NCBI RefSeq assembly: GCF_011761345.1 | Contig: NZ_JAASRY010000001.1 | Coordinates: forward strand, 1,415,683 to 1,479,682 | Source of the DNA: Thalassobacillus devorans | GTDB taxonomy: Bacteria; Bacillota; Bacilli; Bacillales; Halobacillaceae | Direction: 5' to 3' | Length of the DNA: 64,000 nt | Shown here: one piece after another, positions 1 through 8,624 of the stretch | Layout: each line of letters begins with the position of its first letter | Numbering within the stretch: position 1 is the first letter of the stretch | Program-made: the position numbers and the translations under genes | The notes under the pieces: model-generated | Seen by the model: the letters and a program-made list of their open reading frames with translations, nothing else | Told to the model about the DNA's origin: nothing | Databases searched by the model: none

Positions 1-91
1 CTCTTATATCAACCACTTTGCATTTATATAATTCATGAAAAGTATGATCTCTATGTAACAGTTCAAGTGTAACAGGTGTTCCTATATCCAC
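1..91 (-). CDS. ypfA: YpfA-like PilZ/c-di-GMP receptor, N-terminal fragment cut by window edge
   Basis: An open frame enters from the left edge and begins with a GTG at 91. About 30 residues are visible, reading VDIGTPVTLELLHRD and then KCKVVDIR. This resembles the start of B. subtilis YpfA (DgrA), whose N-terminal YcgR-type beta domain precedes a PilZ domain that binds cyclic di-GMP and curbs motility. YpfA lies directly downstream of ypeB in B. subtilis, so position supports the call. No in-frame ATG exists and the ribosome site is weak. The PilZ domain itself is outside the window, so identity rests on synteny and a short match. Confidence 0.5.
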   Translation of the reverse strand, partial: MDIGTPVTLELLHRDHTFHELYKCKVVDIR

Positions 92-148
92 TTCAAGACC
101 ACTTCTTTCTGACTAGGAATTTTGGCTGTTTCCATTATCTCAGAAAAC

Positions 149-187
149 TAAAAAAAGAGAAAGATGGTAAGCCCATCTTTCCTCTTT
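149..187 (-). terminator. Rho-independent terminator after ypeB
   Basis: The minus strand forms a stem with arms GGAAAGATGG and CCATCTTTC around a five-base loop, followed by TCTTTTTTT. It sits right after the ypeB stop codon and should end the sleB-ypeB transcript. Confidence 0.8.
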
Positions 188-1529
188 ATACAGCGCTGGA
201 GAACTTAATTTCAGTAGCTTTTAGACGTTCCACTTTTTCTTCGGTACCGTCCTCTGCATTAATGAAAATCCGATAGGTATTATCACCCAGTGTGCCGAGA
301 AATTCATAGGTCAATACTTCTTCTGCCAAATCATTCTCTATAATGGCCATGTGCTGTTCCTGGATTTTTACATCTGGATTAACACTTGACCTGGCTTCTT
401 CTTCAGAGATACCTGTTTCAGGTATGTCGCGTTTGGTGTGATTCATAAAATAATCCTTTGCAGACATCCCTAACATGTCTCCATTATCCAATGCGACTTT
501 CACCTGGATAGCGTCAGGATAGATTCTTACACCACCCTGGCTTGCTACAAAAGAATATACCCCTTCTTTTTCATATTGACTACTTTGAATCAGCTCCCTA
601 TCCGGGAATTCAAAGGATTTAAGATAATCATTAGCCTTTAATGCACCTTCATGAAGACTGATTTTTGTATCCTTCACCGGGCGCTCTACCATTACCGTCA
701 AAGGATGTCCTCCTTTTACTGACATATCTATATAACCGTTTTTATCTCCATCTTGATAAGAGGCCATCCAAGTCTGTACATCCGCCCCATCGCCTGTTTT
801 GGTCATATTTATTTTTTGTTCGTCTTTAATATTAAATATTTTCTTTGCTGTTTCCTTTGCTTCTTGCTCACTGATCTCCTTGCCATTTAATCCTTTGAAT
901 TCATGATTTTCATCAGCTATCCCGATGATATTACTGCCATTGTTCTCTTCGCCAAAACCAGCAACACTTTTTTCTACGGTTTCAAAACCATCAATAATGG
1001 TATTATCCCCCTGTGCATCATTGGTTGCTAAAGCAAGCTGCACGTCCATCCAGCGCAGATTCTCCTCCAGCACCGTATGCTGGACCTTTCTTAGCTCATC
1101 CTTAATTGTACCGCTTTGCTTATAAAGGTCTTCCAGCATTGTTACTTCTTCATCAGATAACGGTTCATCACTCAAATTACGGATAGCAGTTTTATAACTG
1201 AAATCACCGATATCATGAAGAAACTCTTCTGTTTTATTGAACGGAAGCAATGTCAATGGAAGCTGGCCGACATCCGCCTGAGCTTCAGAAGTTAATCGCC
1301 ATATTTGAGCAAGTTCTGGAGAAAGCCTCTTTTGGGAATTCATGGCGAGTACATTACCGATCTTGTCATGTAATAGATCGGTATGATAAGTCAAATCGTG
1401 AAAAGCTCGCTGATACGTATTTTCTGCCTGTATCAGGATTGCATTTTTATCCTGGTGTTCCTTGTATCCCCAGACACCTGTACCCACTACAACAATAGCC
1501 AGTAAAGAAATTAATATCCATCTTTTCAT
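186..1529 (-). CDS. ypeB: Germination protein YpeB
   Basis: YpeB is needed for deposition and stability of the cortex-lytic enzyme SleB in the spore. The protein is 447 residues, close to the family norm, with an N-terminal membrane anchor at about residues 3-20 followed directly by GYKEHQDKNA, as in B. subtilis. The C-terminal half contains PepSY-type repeats that act as inhibitory or chaperone domains. I place the start at the ATG at 1529, because AGGTGGTGA stands four bases before it. An in-frame GTG at 1541 touches the sleB stop codon and is less likely. It follows sleB in the same operon, the standard arrangement. Confidence 0.96.
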   Translation of the reverse strand: MKRWILISLLAIVVVGTGVWGYKEHQDKNAILIQAENTYQRAFHDLTYHTDLLHDKIGNVLAMNSQKRLSPELAQIWRLTSEAQADVGQLPLTLLPFNKTEEFLHDIGDFSYKTAIRNLSDEPLSDEEVTMLEDLYKQSGTIKDELRKVQHTVLEENLRWMDVQLALATNDAQGDNTIIDGFETVEKSVAGFGEENNGSNIIGIADENHEFKGLNGKEISEQEAKETAKKIFNIKDEQKINMTKTGDGADVQTWMASYQDGDKNGYIDMSVKGGHPLTVMVERPVKDTKISLHEGALKANDYLKSFEFPDRELIQSSQYEKEGVYSFVASQGGVRIYPDAIQVKVALDNGDMLGMSAKDYFMNHTKRDIPETGISEEEARSSVNPDVKIQEQHMAIIENDLAEEVLTYEFLGTLGDNTYRIFINAEDGTEEKVERLKATEIKFSSAV

Positions 1530-1541
1530 CCGTCTCACCAC

Positions 1542-2378
1542 CTATTTCGCAAAAATGTGTTTTCCTATCTTTTTAATTTGGGGTCTGCTCCAAATCCAAC
1601 CTGAAGTTGCCGTGTCCGGGTTAAAATAATAAATGGCTTCGCTGGAAGGATCCCAGCCATTAATCGCATCCATAACGGCTCTTTTTGCTGTTTCATTCGG
1701 AGTCAGCCAGATTTGTCCATCTGCCACTGCAGTAAAAGCCCTCGGCTCAAAGATTACACCCGCAACTGTATTGGGGAAAGTAGTACTGTTTACACGATTT
1801 AAAATAACTGCGGCAACTGCTACTTGCCCAACATAAGGCTCGCCCCTGGCCTCTCCATATACCGCATTAGCCATTAACTGGATATCATTTTGAGAATAAC
1901 CGTTCGGGATATTTACCGCAGTATTGCTCGGTTCTTCCGCTTGTTGCTGTTCTCCCTGCTGTTGTTTTTTAGGTGCCGGGTTTTTTACTTGTTGATCTTT
2001 AGGCACACCGCCATAATAAGAGAAATCCTTACCTTGTCTAATTTGTTCCTTAACAAAACCTTCATCGTATTGACTGGCATTCACCAATTTCTGCTTGGTT
2101 GACTGGCCGGCCAGACCATCGATTTCCATACCGAACTCATATTGAAAGTTCCTTAACGCCCAGTAGGTCCCCCAGCCAAAGACACCATCGATTTTCCCAT
2201 TGTAAAAACCTAAATATTGCAGTCTGGCTTGCAATTCGATAACATCATCACCAACCGCACCTTGTTGGATCACTTGATTCGAAAAAGCATCCGCCTGTTC
2301 AGTTGGGTAGGAAACTACGATGACTCCTGCCATCAATACTGATAAAGCTGTATAAAAAATCGAACGCTTTATGCTCAT
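1542..2378 (-). CDS. sleB: Spore cortex-lytic enzyme SleB
   Basis: SleB is a lytic transglycosylase that cleaves muramic-delta-lactam-containing cortex peptidoglycan during germination. The 278-residue product has a signal peptide (about 1-31), a peptidoglycan-binding domain (about 38-98) with the QARLQYLGFYNGKIDG repeat signature, a Gln/Glu/Pro-rich linker (about 130-152) and a C-terminal SleB/CwlJ hydrolase domain. The YGEARGEP motif contains the expected catalytic Glu near 176. The start at 2378 is chosen because AGGAGG lies 12 bases upstream and the signal peptide then begins MSIKRS. A longer in-frame start at 2441 lacks such a site. It is forespore-expressed in relatives, but I could not identify a clear sigma-G promoter here. 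Confidence 0.96.
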   Translation of the reverse strand: MSIKRSIFYTALSVLMAGVIVVSYPTEQADAFSNQVIQQGAVGDDVIELQARLQYLGFYNGKIDGVFGWGTYWALRNFQYEFGMEIDGLAGQSTKQKLVNASQYDEGFVKEQIRQGKDFSYYGGVPKDQQVKNPAPKKQQQGEQQQAEEPSNTAVNIPNGYSQNDIQLMANAVYGEARGEPYVGQVAVAAVILNRVNSTTFPNTVAGVIFEPRAFTAVADGQIWLTPNETAKRAVMDAINGWDPSSEAIYYFNPDTATSGWIWSRPQIKKIGKHIFAK

Positions 2379-2503
2379 TTCTCGTTCTCGCCTCCTGGAT
2401 ACTATAGTCACTAATGCTAATGATAGCTTTTGAAACTCCACAGGTTTTATACATAAAATTGACGACGATGCTATCTTCTTACAAATATGTCATAAAACAA
2501 AAA

Positions 2504-3160
2504 GGAGCTTATTCAACAAAAAGTCCGAAAAGTCGAAGACTTAATTTCGAGATGATTTTGGGGAGTTTAGGGGCGTTGGGGAAGGATTCGCTTTCCAGCT
2601 TCATCGCCTAGACACTCGCGACATAAGCAGTCCATCAACGGGAAGAAAGACCACTTCCCTTTTGCTGTTCTGCTTATGCGTGTCGTGTCTACCAAGGCGA
2701 TTACGCATTAATTTCTTTCCTGCGGGGAACATGGCAAGCTTCCTCGGGCTGCGCCCTGCGGGATCATGCCTTGCTCCTTCTCCCGCGGGAGTCTCACCCT
2801 TCCCCCACGCCCCTTGCCATAAAAGATACTCGAAATCATGTTTGGAAAGTCCAGCCCTATTTTGTGATGAATATCCTATTACAATGGTAAGTTGACCGTA
2901 TTTTCTGCTCCAAAAGCACTCTATTTCTGATGGAAGTTTCGAGAAACTAACGAACGTATGGTGGCTGGGAAAACGGTGAGACTCCAGTGGGATGAACATG
3001 ATCGGTGAGATCCCGCAAGGCGAAGCCTGAGGAAGCTCACCACATGCCCACGGAAAGCGATCCGTTTTCCCAGCCAACATAATCGATACCTAAAGTCTCG
3101 AAACTGAGTATTCAGCAATTGGGAGCTTTAATTGAAGCTCAAGGCTGAGATTTAATAGGG
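2504..3160. repeat. Structured intergenic repeat block 1 (two cloverleaf units plus an inserted palindrome)
   Basis: This gene-free stretch between sleB and prsW is filled by repeat modules that recur at about 8625-8995 and 53255-53845. The left border reads CCGAAAAGTCGAAGACTT and the right border ends CTGAGTATTCAGCAATTGGG. Unit A has outer stem arms 2570-2585 and 2798-2813. Unit B lies in the opposite orientation, with arms 2963-2976 (GGCTGGGAAAACGG) and 3062-3075 (its exact complement). Unit A is interrupted at about 2600-2725 by a further imperfect palindrome around CATAAGCAG and CTGCTTATG. Frames that run through the block are by-products of GC-rich stems. Confidence 0.85.
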
Positions 3161-3194
3161 ACAAAAATAAAACCATGTCATTATAGACATGGTT
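3160..3194 (-). terminator. Terminator after prsW
   Basis: Nine-base perfect arms AACCATGTC (3171-3179) and GACATGGTT (3186-3194) are followed on the minus strand by TTATTTTTG, directly beyond the prsW stop codon. Confidence 0.8.
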
Positions 3195-3204
3195 GATATA
3201 GAAC

Positions 3205-3873
3205 TTATTCAGCTTTCGAGTGAAGGTTAGCAGAATGATGATTGGCCAATCGGATTTTACGAATTCCGATAACCCATAGACCTGCCATAAAAGGGATCAT
3301 AAGATAAAGCCAGGCATTAGAAGTGGTGGTAAGAATCATATCATATAAACCGTGTAAAGCAACGGGAATAAATAAAGCTAAAGTTAAACACATTTTTGTT
3401 CGAGTCGTATTGAACTTAGCTTTTCCAATATAATACCCCATCAAAATACCAAACAAGGCATGAGAGGATACTGGAAAGATCGCTCTTCCCCATGCATACT
3501 GGGTCCCATTTGCAAGAAGATAAATGATGTTCTCCACGGTTGCGAACCCCAGACTTATAGCGACCCCATAAATGATGCCGTCATAATGGTGATCAAATTC
3601 TCTATGTTGATAAACAGCGAATAAAAATATAAACCATTTAACAAACTCTTCAAGCAACCCCGCTAATAAAAATGAGTGGAGGTATGGCGATTGTAATAAT
3701 CCTTCGATATTAAAAGCATATTGGATAAACATGGTTGGAAAAACAAGCAGTGCTCCAAGTATGAAAGTACGGATGATCAAAGGGAGCGGCTCTAATTCTA
3801 TTCGTTTATTAAAATAGATGAACGTCATGATAGCTGCAACCGGGGCGAGCGCTAACGTCAAAATGGATACCAT
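3205..3873 (-). CDS. prsW: Intramembrane metalloprotease PrsW
   Basis: PrsW makes the site-1 cut in the anti-sigma factor RsiW in B. subtilis, releasing sigma-W under envelope stress. The 222-residue protein is almost entirely hydrophobic, with several membrane spans, and carries the diagnostic EEFVK (EExxK) motif at residues 75-79 plus conserved downstream His residues (SSHALFG, ALHGLYD). The start at 3873 follows GAGGAG at good spacing; an upstream in-frame ATG at 3894 lacks one. It neighbours sleB as in B. subtilis. No RsiW or sigma-W lies in this window, so the substrate is inferred from the family. Confidence 0.93.
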   Translation of the reverse strand: MVSILTLALAPVAAIMTFIYFNKRIELEPLPLIIRTFILGALLVFPTMFIQYAFNIEGLLQSPYLHSFLLAGLLEEFVKWFIFLFAVYQHREFDHHYDGIIYGVAISLGFATVENIIYLLANGTQYAWGRAIFPVSSHALFGILMGYYIGKAKFNTTRTKMCLTLALFIPVALHGLYDMILTTTSNAWLYLMIPFMAGLWVIGIRKIRLANHHSANLHSKAE

Positions 3874-3960
3874 TGTCTGCTCCTCACTTTCCATCCAGGT
3901 AATTTAATCGTATCATGGAAAAGAAGGAAACGGAACAATAGAAAAAGAAGGTGATAAATT

Positions 3961-4932
3961 ATGAAACGTATTATGATCCTCCATACCGGGGGAACTATAT
4001 CTATGAAAGAAAACAAGGTTACAGGAGAAGTTAATACAGAGGGACGACACCCCTTACAGGAAATCAATGACATACTCAAAGACGAGGCAGAAATTGAAGA
4101 CGAGGTGCTTTTCTATATACCATCTCCTCATATGACACCTTTCCATATGCTCCAATTAGGGAGAAGGATCCATGAAGTACTTGCTTCAGGAAAATTTGAT
4201 GGGGTCGTTATCACTCACGGTACAGACACACTAGAAGAGACTGCCTATTTTTTAGACCTTTTCTTGCAAACGAGAAAACCGGTAGTAATGACTGGAGCTA
4301 TGCGATCCAGTAACGAAATTGGATCTGATGGGTTATATAACCTGCTTACAGCTATCCGTGTAGCGACTTGTGATGAAGCCCAGGATAAAGGCGTACTGGT
4401 GGTAATGAATGATGAAATTCATACAGCGAAAAATGTTACAAAAACATCGACAAGCAATGTAGCTACATTCCAAAGCCCCCAGTATGGGCCAATAGGAATC
4501 ACTACAAAAAAAGATGTGTTTTTTCACCATAAATTAACCAGGCATGATTCCTATCCGATTCAAAAAATTGATAAAAACGTGTCGCTGGTGAAGGCCTTTG
4601 CCGGCATGGACGGTTCAATCTTCGATGCGCTTAGGAGCACAGAGATTGACGGACTTGTCATCGAGGCACTTGGCCAAGGAAACTTACCCCCGGCCACGGT
4701 AGCTTCTATAAAAAAACTGCTGGATTTGAATATTCCAATTGTACTTGTTTCCCGCTGCTATCAAGGAATAGTCCAGGATACCTACGGTTATGAAGGCGGC
4801 GGACGAAAATTACGAGAAGCTGGAATCATTTTTGCAAATGGACTGACGGGACCTAAAGCAAGAATTAAGCTGATGGTGGCGTTGGAAATGACTAACAATC
4901 CGACAGAGCTGGCACCGATGTTCGATTATTAG
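3961..4932 (+). CDS. ansA: Type I (cytoplasmic) L-asparaginase
   Basis: It hydrolyses L-asparagine to aspartate and ammonia. The 323-residue protein lacks a signal peptide and shows both asparaginase active-site signatures: TGGTI near residues 9-13 with the catalytic Thr, and HGTDT at 86-90. A conserved TGAMRS follows. The start has AAGGTGATAAATT immediately upstream. The gene is a lone rightward gene between prsW and ypdA, where B. subtilis has none, and lies close to glutamate dehydrogenase, which fits amino-acid nitrogen use. Confidence 0.93.
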   Translation: MKRIMILHTGGTISMKENKVTGEVNTEGRHPLQEINDILKDEAEIEDEVLFYIPSPHMTPFHMLQLGRRIHEVLASGKFDGVVITHGTDTLEETAYFLDLFLQTRKPVVMTGAMRSSNEIGSDGLYNLLTAIRVATCDEAQDKGVLVVMNDEIHTAKNVTKTSTSNVATFQSPQYGPIGITTKKDVFFHHKLTRHDSYPIQKIDKNVSLVKAFAGMDGSIFDALRSTEIDGLVIEALGQGNLPPATVASIKKLLDLNIPIVLVSRCYQGIVQDTYGYEGGGRKLREAGIIFANGLTGPKARIKLMVALEMTNNPTELAPMFDY

Positions 4933-4959
4933 AAAAGATAATAGCCTGATCCTTAACAT

Positions 4960-4989
4960 ACAAGCTCAGAGTTTATACTCTGAGCTTGT
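4960..4989. terminator. Palindromic terminator between convergent ansA and ypdA
   Basis: Perfect 13-base arms (ACAAGCTCAGAGT at 4960-4972 and its complement at 4977-4989) surround a four-base loop. It lies between two converging genes and probably serves both, although neither side has a long U-tract. Confidence 0.65.
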
Positions 4990-5007
4990 AGAAATTCATA
5001 TAGATAA

Positions 5008-5985
5008 TTATTTTTTTGCAGCTATTGCATTTGCAATTTGTTCACCATGATGGCGCCCGTTTTCGATAAAAATTTCATTATTATTATAACCGGCAGCAAT
5101 CACACCTGCGATATAGATCCCCGGAACATTGGTTTCCATGGTTGTTTCATTAAAGGATGGTCTGCCTGTTTTTTCATCCATATCCACGCCCATCTTGGTC
5201 AGAAAACTATGGTCTGGACGATAGCCAGTCATCGCAAAGACAAAATCGTTAGTAATTTGCTCTTCCTTACCATTACACGTGAAGACAACGTGGGTTTCGC
5301 TAATCTTTTTTACTTCTGTACAAAATCTCATCTCAACGATACCTTTGTTGACCAATGCTTCAAATTCCGGAAGTATCCAAGGCTTAATGCTTTTCGAGTA
5401 ATCTTCACCACGATAGAGAACCGTCACGTACGCTCCTGCCTTCACTAATTCCAGTGCAGCATCTACAGCGGAGTTTTTCCCGCCAATAACTACTACATTC
5501 TTTTTAAAATAGGGATGAGCTTCTTTGAAATAATGCTTCACCTTATCCAGTTCTTCACCTTCAATATTCATCAGATTCGGTTGATCATAATAGCCTGTGG
5601 CTATGATGATATCCTTGGCCTGATAGTTATCAGTTTCCCCACTGTTTTTCTTTGTATGGACGGTGAAGGTTGTTTCTTCTTTTACCACTTGTGTCACCCG
5701 CTCATAGGCGTTCACCCGTAATTCCTTACGCTCAGCTACTGCTCTATAGTAAGCTAAAGCCTGATTCCTGACAGGCTTCTGTCGTTCAGTTATGAAAGGA
5801 ACTCCTCCAATCTCCAGTTTTTCACTGGAACTGAAAAAAGTCTGGTGTGTGGGATAATTATAGATGGAATTGACAACGTTCCCTTTTTCTATCAAAAGTG
5901 GTTCAATCCCTCGTTCCTGCAGCTCTATGGCAACACTCATTCCACATGGTCCTGCCCCGACAATAATTACATCTTCCTGTTGCAC
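5008..5985 (-). CDS. ypdA: Bacillithiol disulfide reductase YpdA (Bdr)
   Basis: This FAD/NADPH pyridine nucleotide-disulfide oxidoreductase reduces oxidised bacillithiol. The 325-residue protein has an N-terminal FAD-binding GAGPCG motif (residues 10-15) that includes Cys14, the cysteine reported essential in the S. aureus enzyme. A second nucleotide-binding motif, VVVIGGKNSAVDAALE, lies at about 164-179. The start codon is GTG at 5985, with AAGGAG nine bases upstream. It lies next to gudB, as in B. subtilis. It would work with the bacillithiol-dependent bacilliredoxins, which are not in this window. Confidence 0.94.
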   Translation of the reverse strand: MQQEDVIIVGAGPCGMSVAIELQERGIEPLLIEKGNVVNSIYNYPTHQTFFSSSEKLEIGGVPFITERQKPVRNQALAYYRAVAERKELRVNAYERVTQVVKEETTFTVHTKKNSGETDNYQAKDIIIATGYYDQPNLMNIEGEELDKVKHYFKEAHPYFKKNVVVIGGKNSAVDAALELVKAGAYVTVLYRGEDYSKSIKPWILPEFEALVNKGIVEMRFCTEVKKISETHVVFTCNGKEEQITNDFVFAMTGYRPDHSFLTKMGVDMDEKTGRPSFNETTMETNVPGIYIAGVIAAGYNNNEIFIENGRHHGEQIANAIAAKK

Positions 5986-6094
5986 TCATGCTCACTCCTT
6001 AACACAAAGAAACCCGAAGAGATCTATCCGAACTCTCCAGTCCTTTCATCTTCAAGCTTTCACTCGTTATACAGTATATTAAACACGCTTTACC

Positions 6095-6136
6095 AAAATA
6101 AAATATCTCCTACCATACTACATGATAGGAGATATC
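6095..6136 (-). terminator. Terminator after gudB
   Basis: Arms ATATCTCCTA (6103-6112) and TAGGAGATAT (6126-6135) are followed on the minus strand by TTTATTTTGG, just past the gudB stop. Confidence 0.8.
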
Positions 6137-6151
6137 AAGCTTATAATCAAC

Positions 6152-7423
6152 TTAAACCCATCCACGGAAACGAGAGGCTTCTGCCATTTTACGCACGCCT
6201 ACCATATAGGCGGCGAGACGCATATCCACCCTTCTAGTCTGGGCAGTGTTATAAACGTTATTAAAACCTTTGATCATCACTTTATAGAGTTTCTCTTCTA
6301 CTTCTTCTTCTGTCCAATAATAACCTTGATTATTCTGTACCCATTCAAAATAAGAAACCGTGACACCACCAGCTGAAGCCAGCACATCAGGTACTAACAG
6401 AATACCACGGTCTGACAGAATCTTCGTTGCTTCTAGGGTTGTCGGGCCATTAGCAGCTTCTACAACAATCGGTGTCTTGATGTTATAAGCATTGTCTTCT
6501 GTAATCTGATTTTCAATTGCTGCCGGTACAAGAATATCACCTTCAAGTTCCAACAGCTCCTGATTCGTAATCTTATTTTTAAATAAATTAGTTACCGTTC
6601 CGAAACTGTCACGGCGATCCAATAAGTAGTCAATATCCAGCCCATCCGGGTCATGGAGAGCACCATAAGCATCGGAGATACCGATCACTTTTGCTCCTTT
6701 ATCATGCATGAATTTCGCCAGAAAACTTCCTGCATTTCCGAACCCTTGAACTATAACACGGGCACCTTTCAATTCGATGCCTTTCTTCTTACAAGCCTCT
6801 TCAATACATATGGTTACACCCTTAGCCGTAGCGGATTCCCTGCCGTGGGAACCTCCCAGCACAATCGGTTTACCTGTTATGAACCCAGGATTGTTGAATT
6901 CATCAATACGACTATATTCATCCATCATCCATGCCATAATTTGTGAGTTAGTGAAAACATCAGGAGCCGGAATATCCTTTGTCGGTCCTACTATTTGACT
7001 GATTGAACGTACATATCCTCTACTTATCCCTTCCAACTCACGGAACGACATTTCACGTGGATCACAGACGATCCCGCCTTTACCTCCACCATATGGGAGA
7101 TCAACAATACCAGCTTTCAGACTCATCCAGATAGAAAGTGCTTTTACTTCCTTTTCACTTACATTCGGGTGGAAGCGGACTCCGCCTTTTGTCGGGCCTA
7201 CGGCATCATTGTGCTGCGCCCTGTAACCCGTGAAAATCTTGATGGACCCATCGTCCATCCTCACAGGAATCCGGACGGTCATCATTCGCACAGGTTCTTT
7301 CATCAGCTCATACACTTCCCCTGGATAACCCAGTTTATCCAGTGCTTTCTTGATTACAGACTGTGTCGACTTTAAAACATCCAACTTATCGTTTACAGAA
7401 TCTGCTGGCTTATCGGCTACCAT
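6152..7423 (-). CDS. gudB: NAD-dependent glutamate dehydrogenase (GudB/RocG family)
   Basis: It catalyses oxidative deamination of glutamate to 2-oxoglutarate and ammonia in the cytoplasm. The 423-residue sequence aligns almost continuously with B. subtilis GudB, including the lysine-containing PYGGGKGGIVCDP motif and the NAD-binding VQGFGNAGS segment. No active-site insertion like that of the domesticated, inactive B. subtilis gudB is seen, so it should be active. The start at 7423 follows AGGAGG by seven bases; thirteen further in-frame residues upstream are not needed. A cre-like site lies about 120 bases upstream. Confidence 0.95.
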   Translation of the reverse strand: MVADKPADSVNDKLDVLKSTQSVIKKALDKLGYPGEVYELMKEPVRMMTVRIPVRMDDGSIKIFTGYRAQHNDAVGPTKGGVRFHPNVSEKEVKALSIWMSLKAGIVDLPYGGGKGGIVCDPREMSFRELEGISRGYVRSISQIVGPTKDIPAPDVFTNSQIMAWMMDEYSRIDEFNNPGFITGKPIVLGGSHGRESATAKGVTICIEEACKKKGIELKGARVIVQGFGNAGSFLAKFMHDKGAKVIGISDAYGALHDPDGLDIDYLLDRRDSFGTVTNLFKNKITNQELLELEGDILVPAAIENQITEDNAYNIKTPIVVEAANGPTTLEATKILSDRGILLVPDVLASAGGVTVSYFEWVQNNQGYYWTEEEVEEKLYKVMIKGFNNVYNTAQTRRVDMRLAAYMVGVRKMAEASRFRGWV

Positions 7424-7545
7424 CAGTTTACCTCCTATATGTCCATTCACTATCATTATCAACTATGCTTTCAGTGATTAGTATACACTTTCAAATCGAA
7501 TATGCAAGCAACAAAATCGCATTAAAAAATGGCTATCTTTTAGCA

Positions 7546-7559
7546 ATGAAAACGATTTC
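7546..7559. promoter_or_regulatory. Possible CcpA cre site upstream of gudB
   Basis: The sequence TGAAAACGATTTC followed by G matches the catabolite-responsive consensus TGWAANCGNTNWCA at 13 of 14 positions. It lies just beyond the ddl stop codon and about 120 bases before the gudB start. A single match of this length can arise by chance. Confidence 0.35.
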
Positions 7560-7567
7560 GGCTCATG

Positions 7568-8497
7568 TTATCCTTTTACAACAGAAAGCTCAACAAATTT
7601 TTCGACCATCTCTTCATAACTCCAGCCGATTTTCTTAGCAGAATCCGGGAAGAGACTTGTTGGTGTCATGCCAGGAAGTGTGTTAACTTCTAAGATTATT
7701 GCTTCATCTTCATCCGTTACAATAAAGTCTACCCGGGAGTATACGTCACATCCCAATAATTGATGAGCCAGCACTGAGTGCTTTTGTAGTTTTTCAGTCA
7801 TCTCTTCTGGCAATTGTGCAGGCACGATATGTTCACTTCCGCCTGGTTTATATTTGGAATCAAAATCGTAATAATCGCTTTTAGGAATGATTTCAATGAC
7901 AGGAAGCGCTTTTTCTGCCCCTTGTTTTCCTACCACGGGTACTGTAACTTCTCTGCCTGCTATATAGTCTTCCACCAGGATCGTATCATCTGATTCGCCT
8001 GCTTTTTTGACACCTTCCTCAATCTCGGTAGTATCTTTAACGATCGTCAGCCCTAAGGTGGACCCTTCCTGGTTCGGTTTAATAACGAAAGGAGGCTTGA
8101 AATCTTGCTTAATCGCTTCTTCTATGGCCCTCAGATTATCGTTTTCTACTCGATATGTTTTGCTTCTTGCAGTCGCAATGCCATATTGACTGAATATTTG
8201 CTTCGATTTTGCTTTATCCATGGCAAGTGCTGAGGCAAGTACACCTGAGCCCACATATGGGATACCAAGCATATCAAGTAACCCTTGAATCTTTCCATCT
8301 TCACCAAAACGGCCGTGTAGACCGATGAAGACAAGGTCTACATCCAATTCAAGGATTTCATTCAATCTATCAGGGTGGAAATCGATATCCACTACCTCAT
8401 GTCCATTTTTTTTCAATGCATTTATGATCCCTTTTCCAGTCGATAAGGATACTTCTCTTTCTCCGGAAGTACCCCCATATAAAACAGCTATCTTCAA
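7568..8497 (-). CDS. ddl: D-alanine--D-alanine ligase
   Basis: It joins two D-alanines for the peptidoglycan pentapeptide in an ATP-dependent reaction. The 309-residue form is the short DdlB-like type, against about 354 residues for B. subtilis Ddl. It shows the glycine-rich start KIAVLYGGTSGEREVS, the ATP-grasp core (FVIKPNQEGSTLGL) and a metal-binding C-terminus (IILEVNTLPGMTPTS). The best start is a TTG at 8497 preceded by GAGGG ten bases away; the GTG at 8506 sits too close to that site. It stands alone, separated from mecB by a repeat block. Confidence 0.94.
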   Translation of the reverse strand: MKIAVLYGGTSGEREVSLSTGKGIINALKKNGHEVVDIDFHPDRLNEILELDVDLVFIGLHGRFGEDGKIQGLLDMLGIPYVGSGVLASALAMDKAKSKQIFSQYGIATARSKTYRVENDNLRAIEEAIKQDFKPPFVIKPNQEGSTLGLTIVKDTTEIEEGVKKAGESDDTILVEDYIAGREVTVPVVGKQGAEKALPVIEIIPKSDYYDFDSKYKPGGSEHIVPAQLPEEMTEKLQKHSVLAHQLLGCDVYSRVDFIVTDEDEAIILEVNTLPGMTPTSLFPDSAKKIGWSYEEMVEKFVELSVVKG

Positions 8498-8624
8498 CGC
8501 ATACACTCCCTCAACTTAGACCTTCTTAACATACTTATTCCCTACAATAGTAACATGTTCACTAAAAACCTTCTATCTAATCTTAATAAATTGTCTCTGT
8601 TAAAGATTGTAGTTGATTTTTCTT

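Noticed and set aside
2379..2500. A sigma-G promoter upstream of sleB
   Set aside because: I looked for gHATR-17/18-CATnnTA and found no acceptable combination in this stretch.
2601..3080. A 159-codon open frame on the minus strand within repeat block 1
   Set aside because: It spans stems and loops of the repeat, has no ribosome site, and its product has no domain-like pattern. Similar frames in the other blocks differ entirely.
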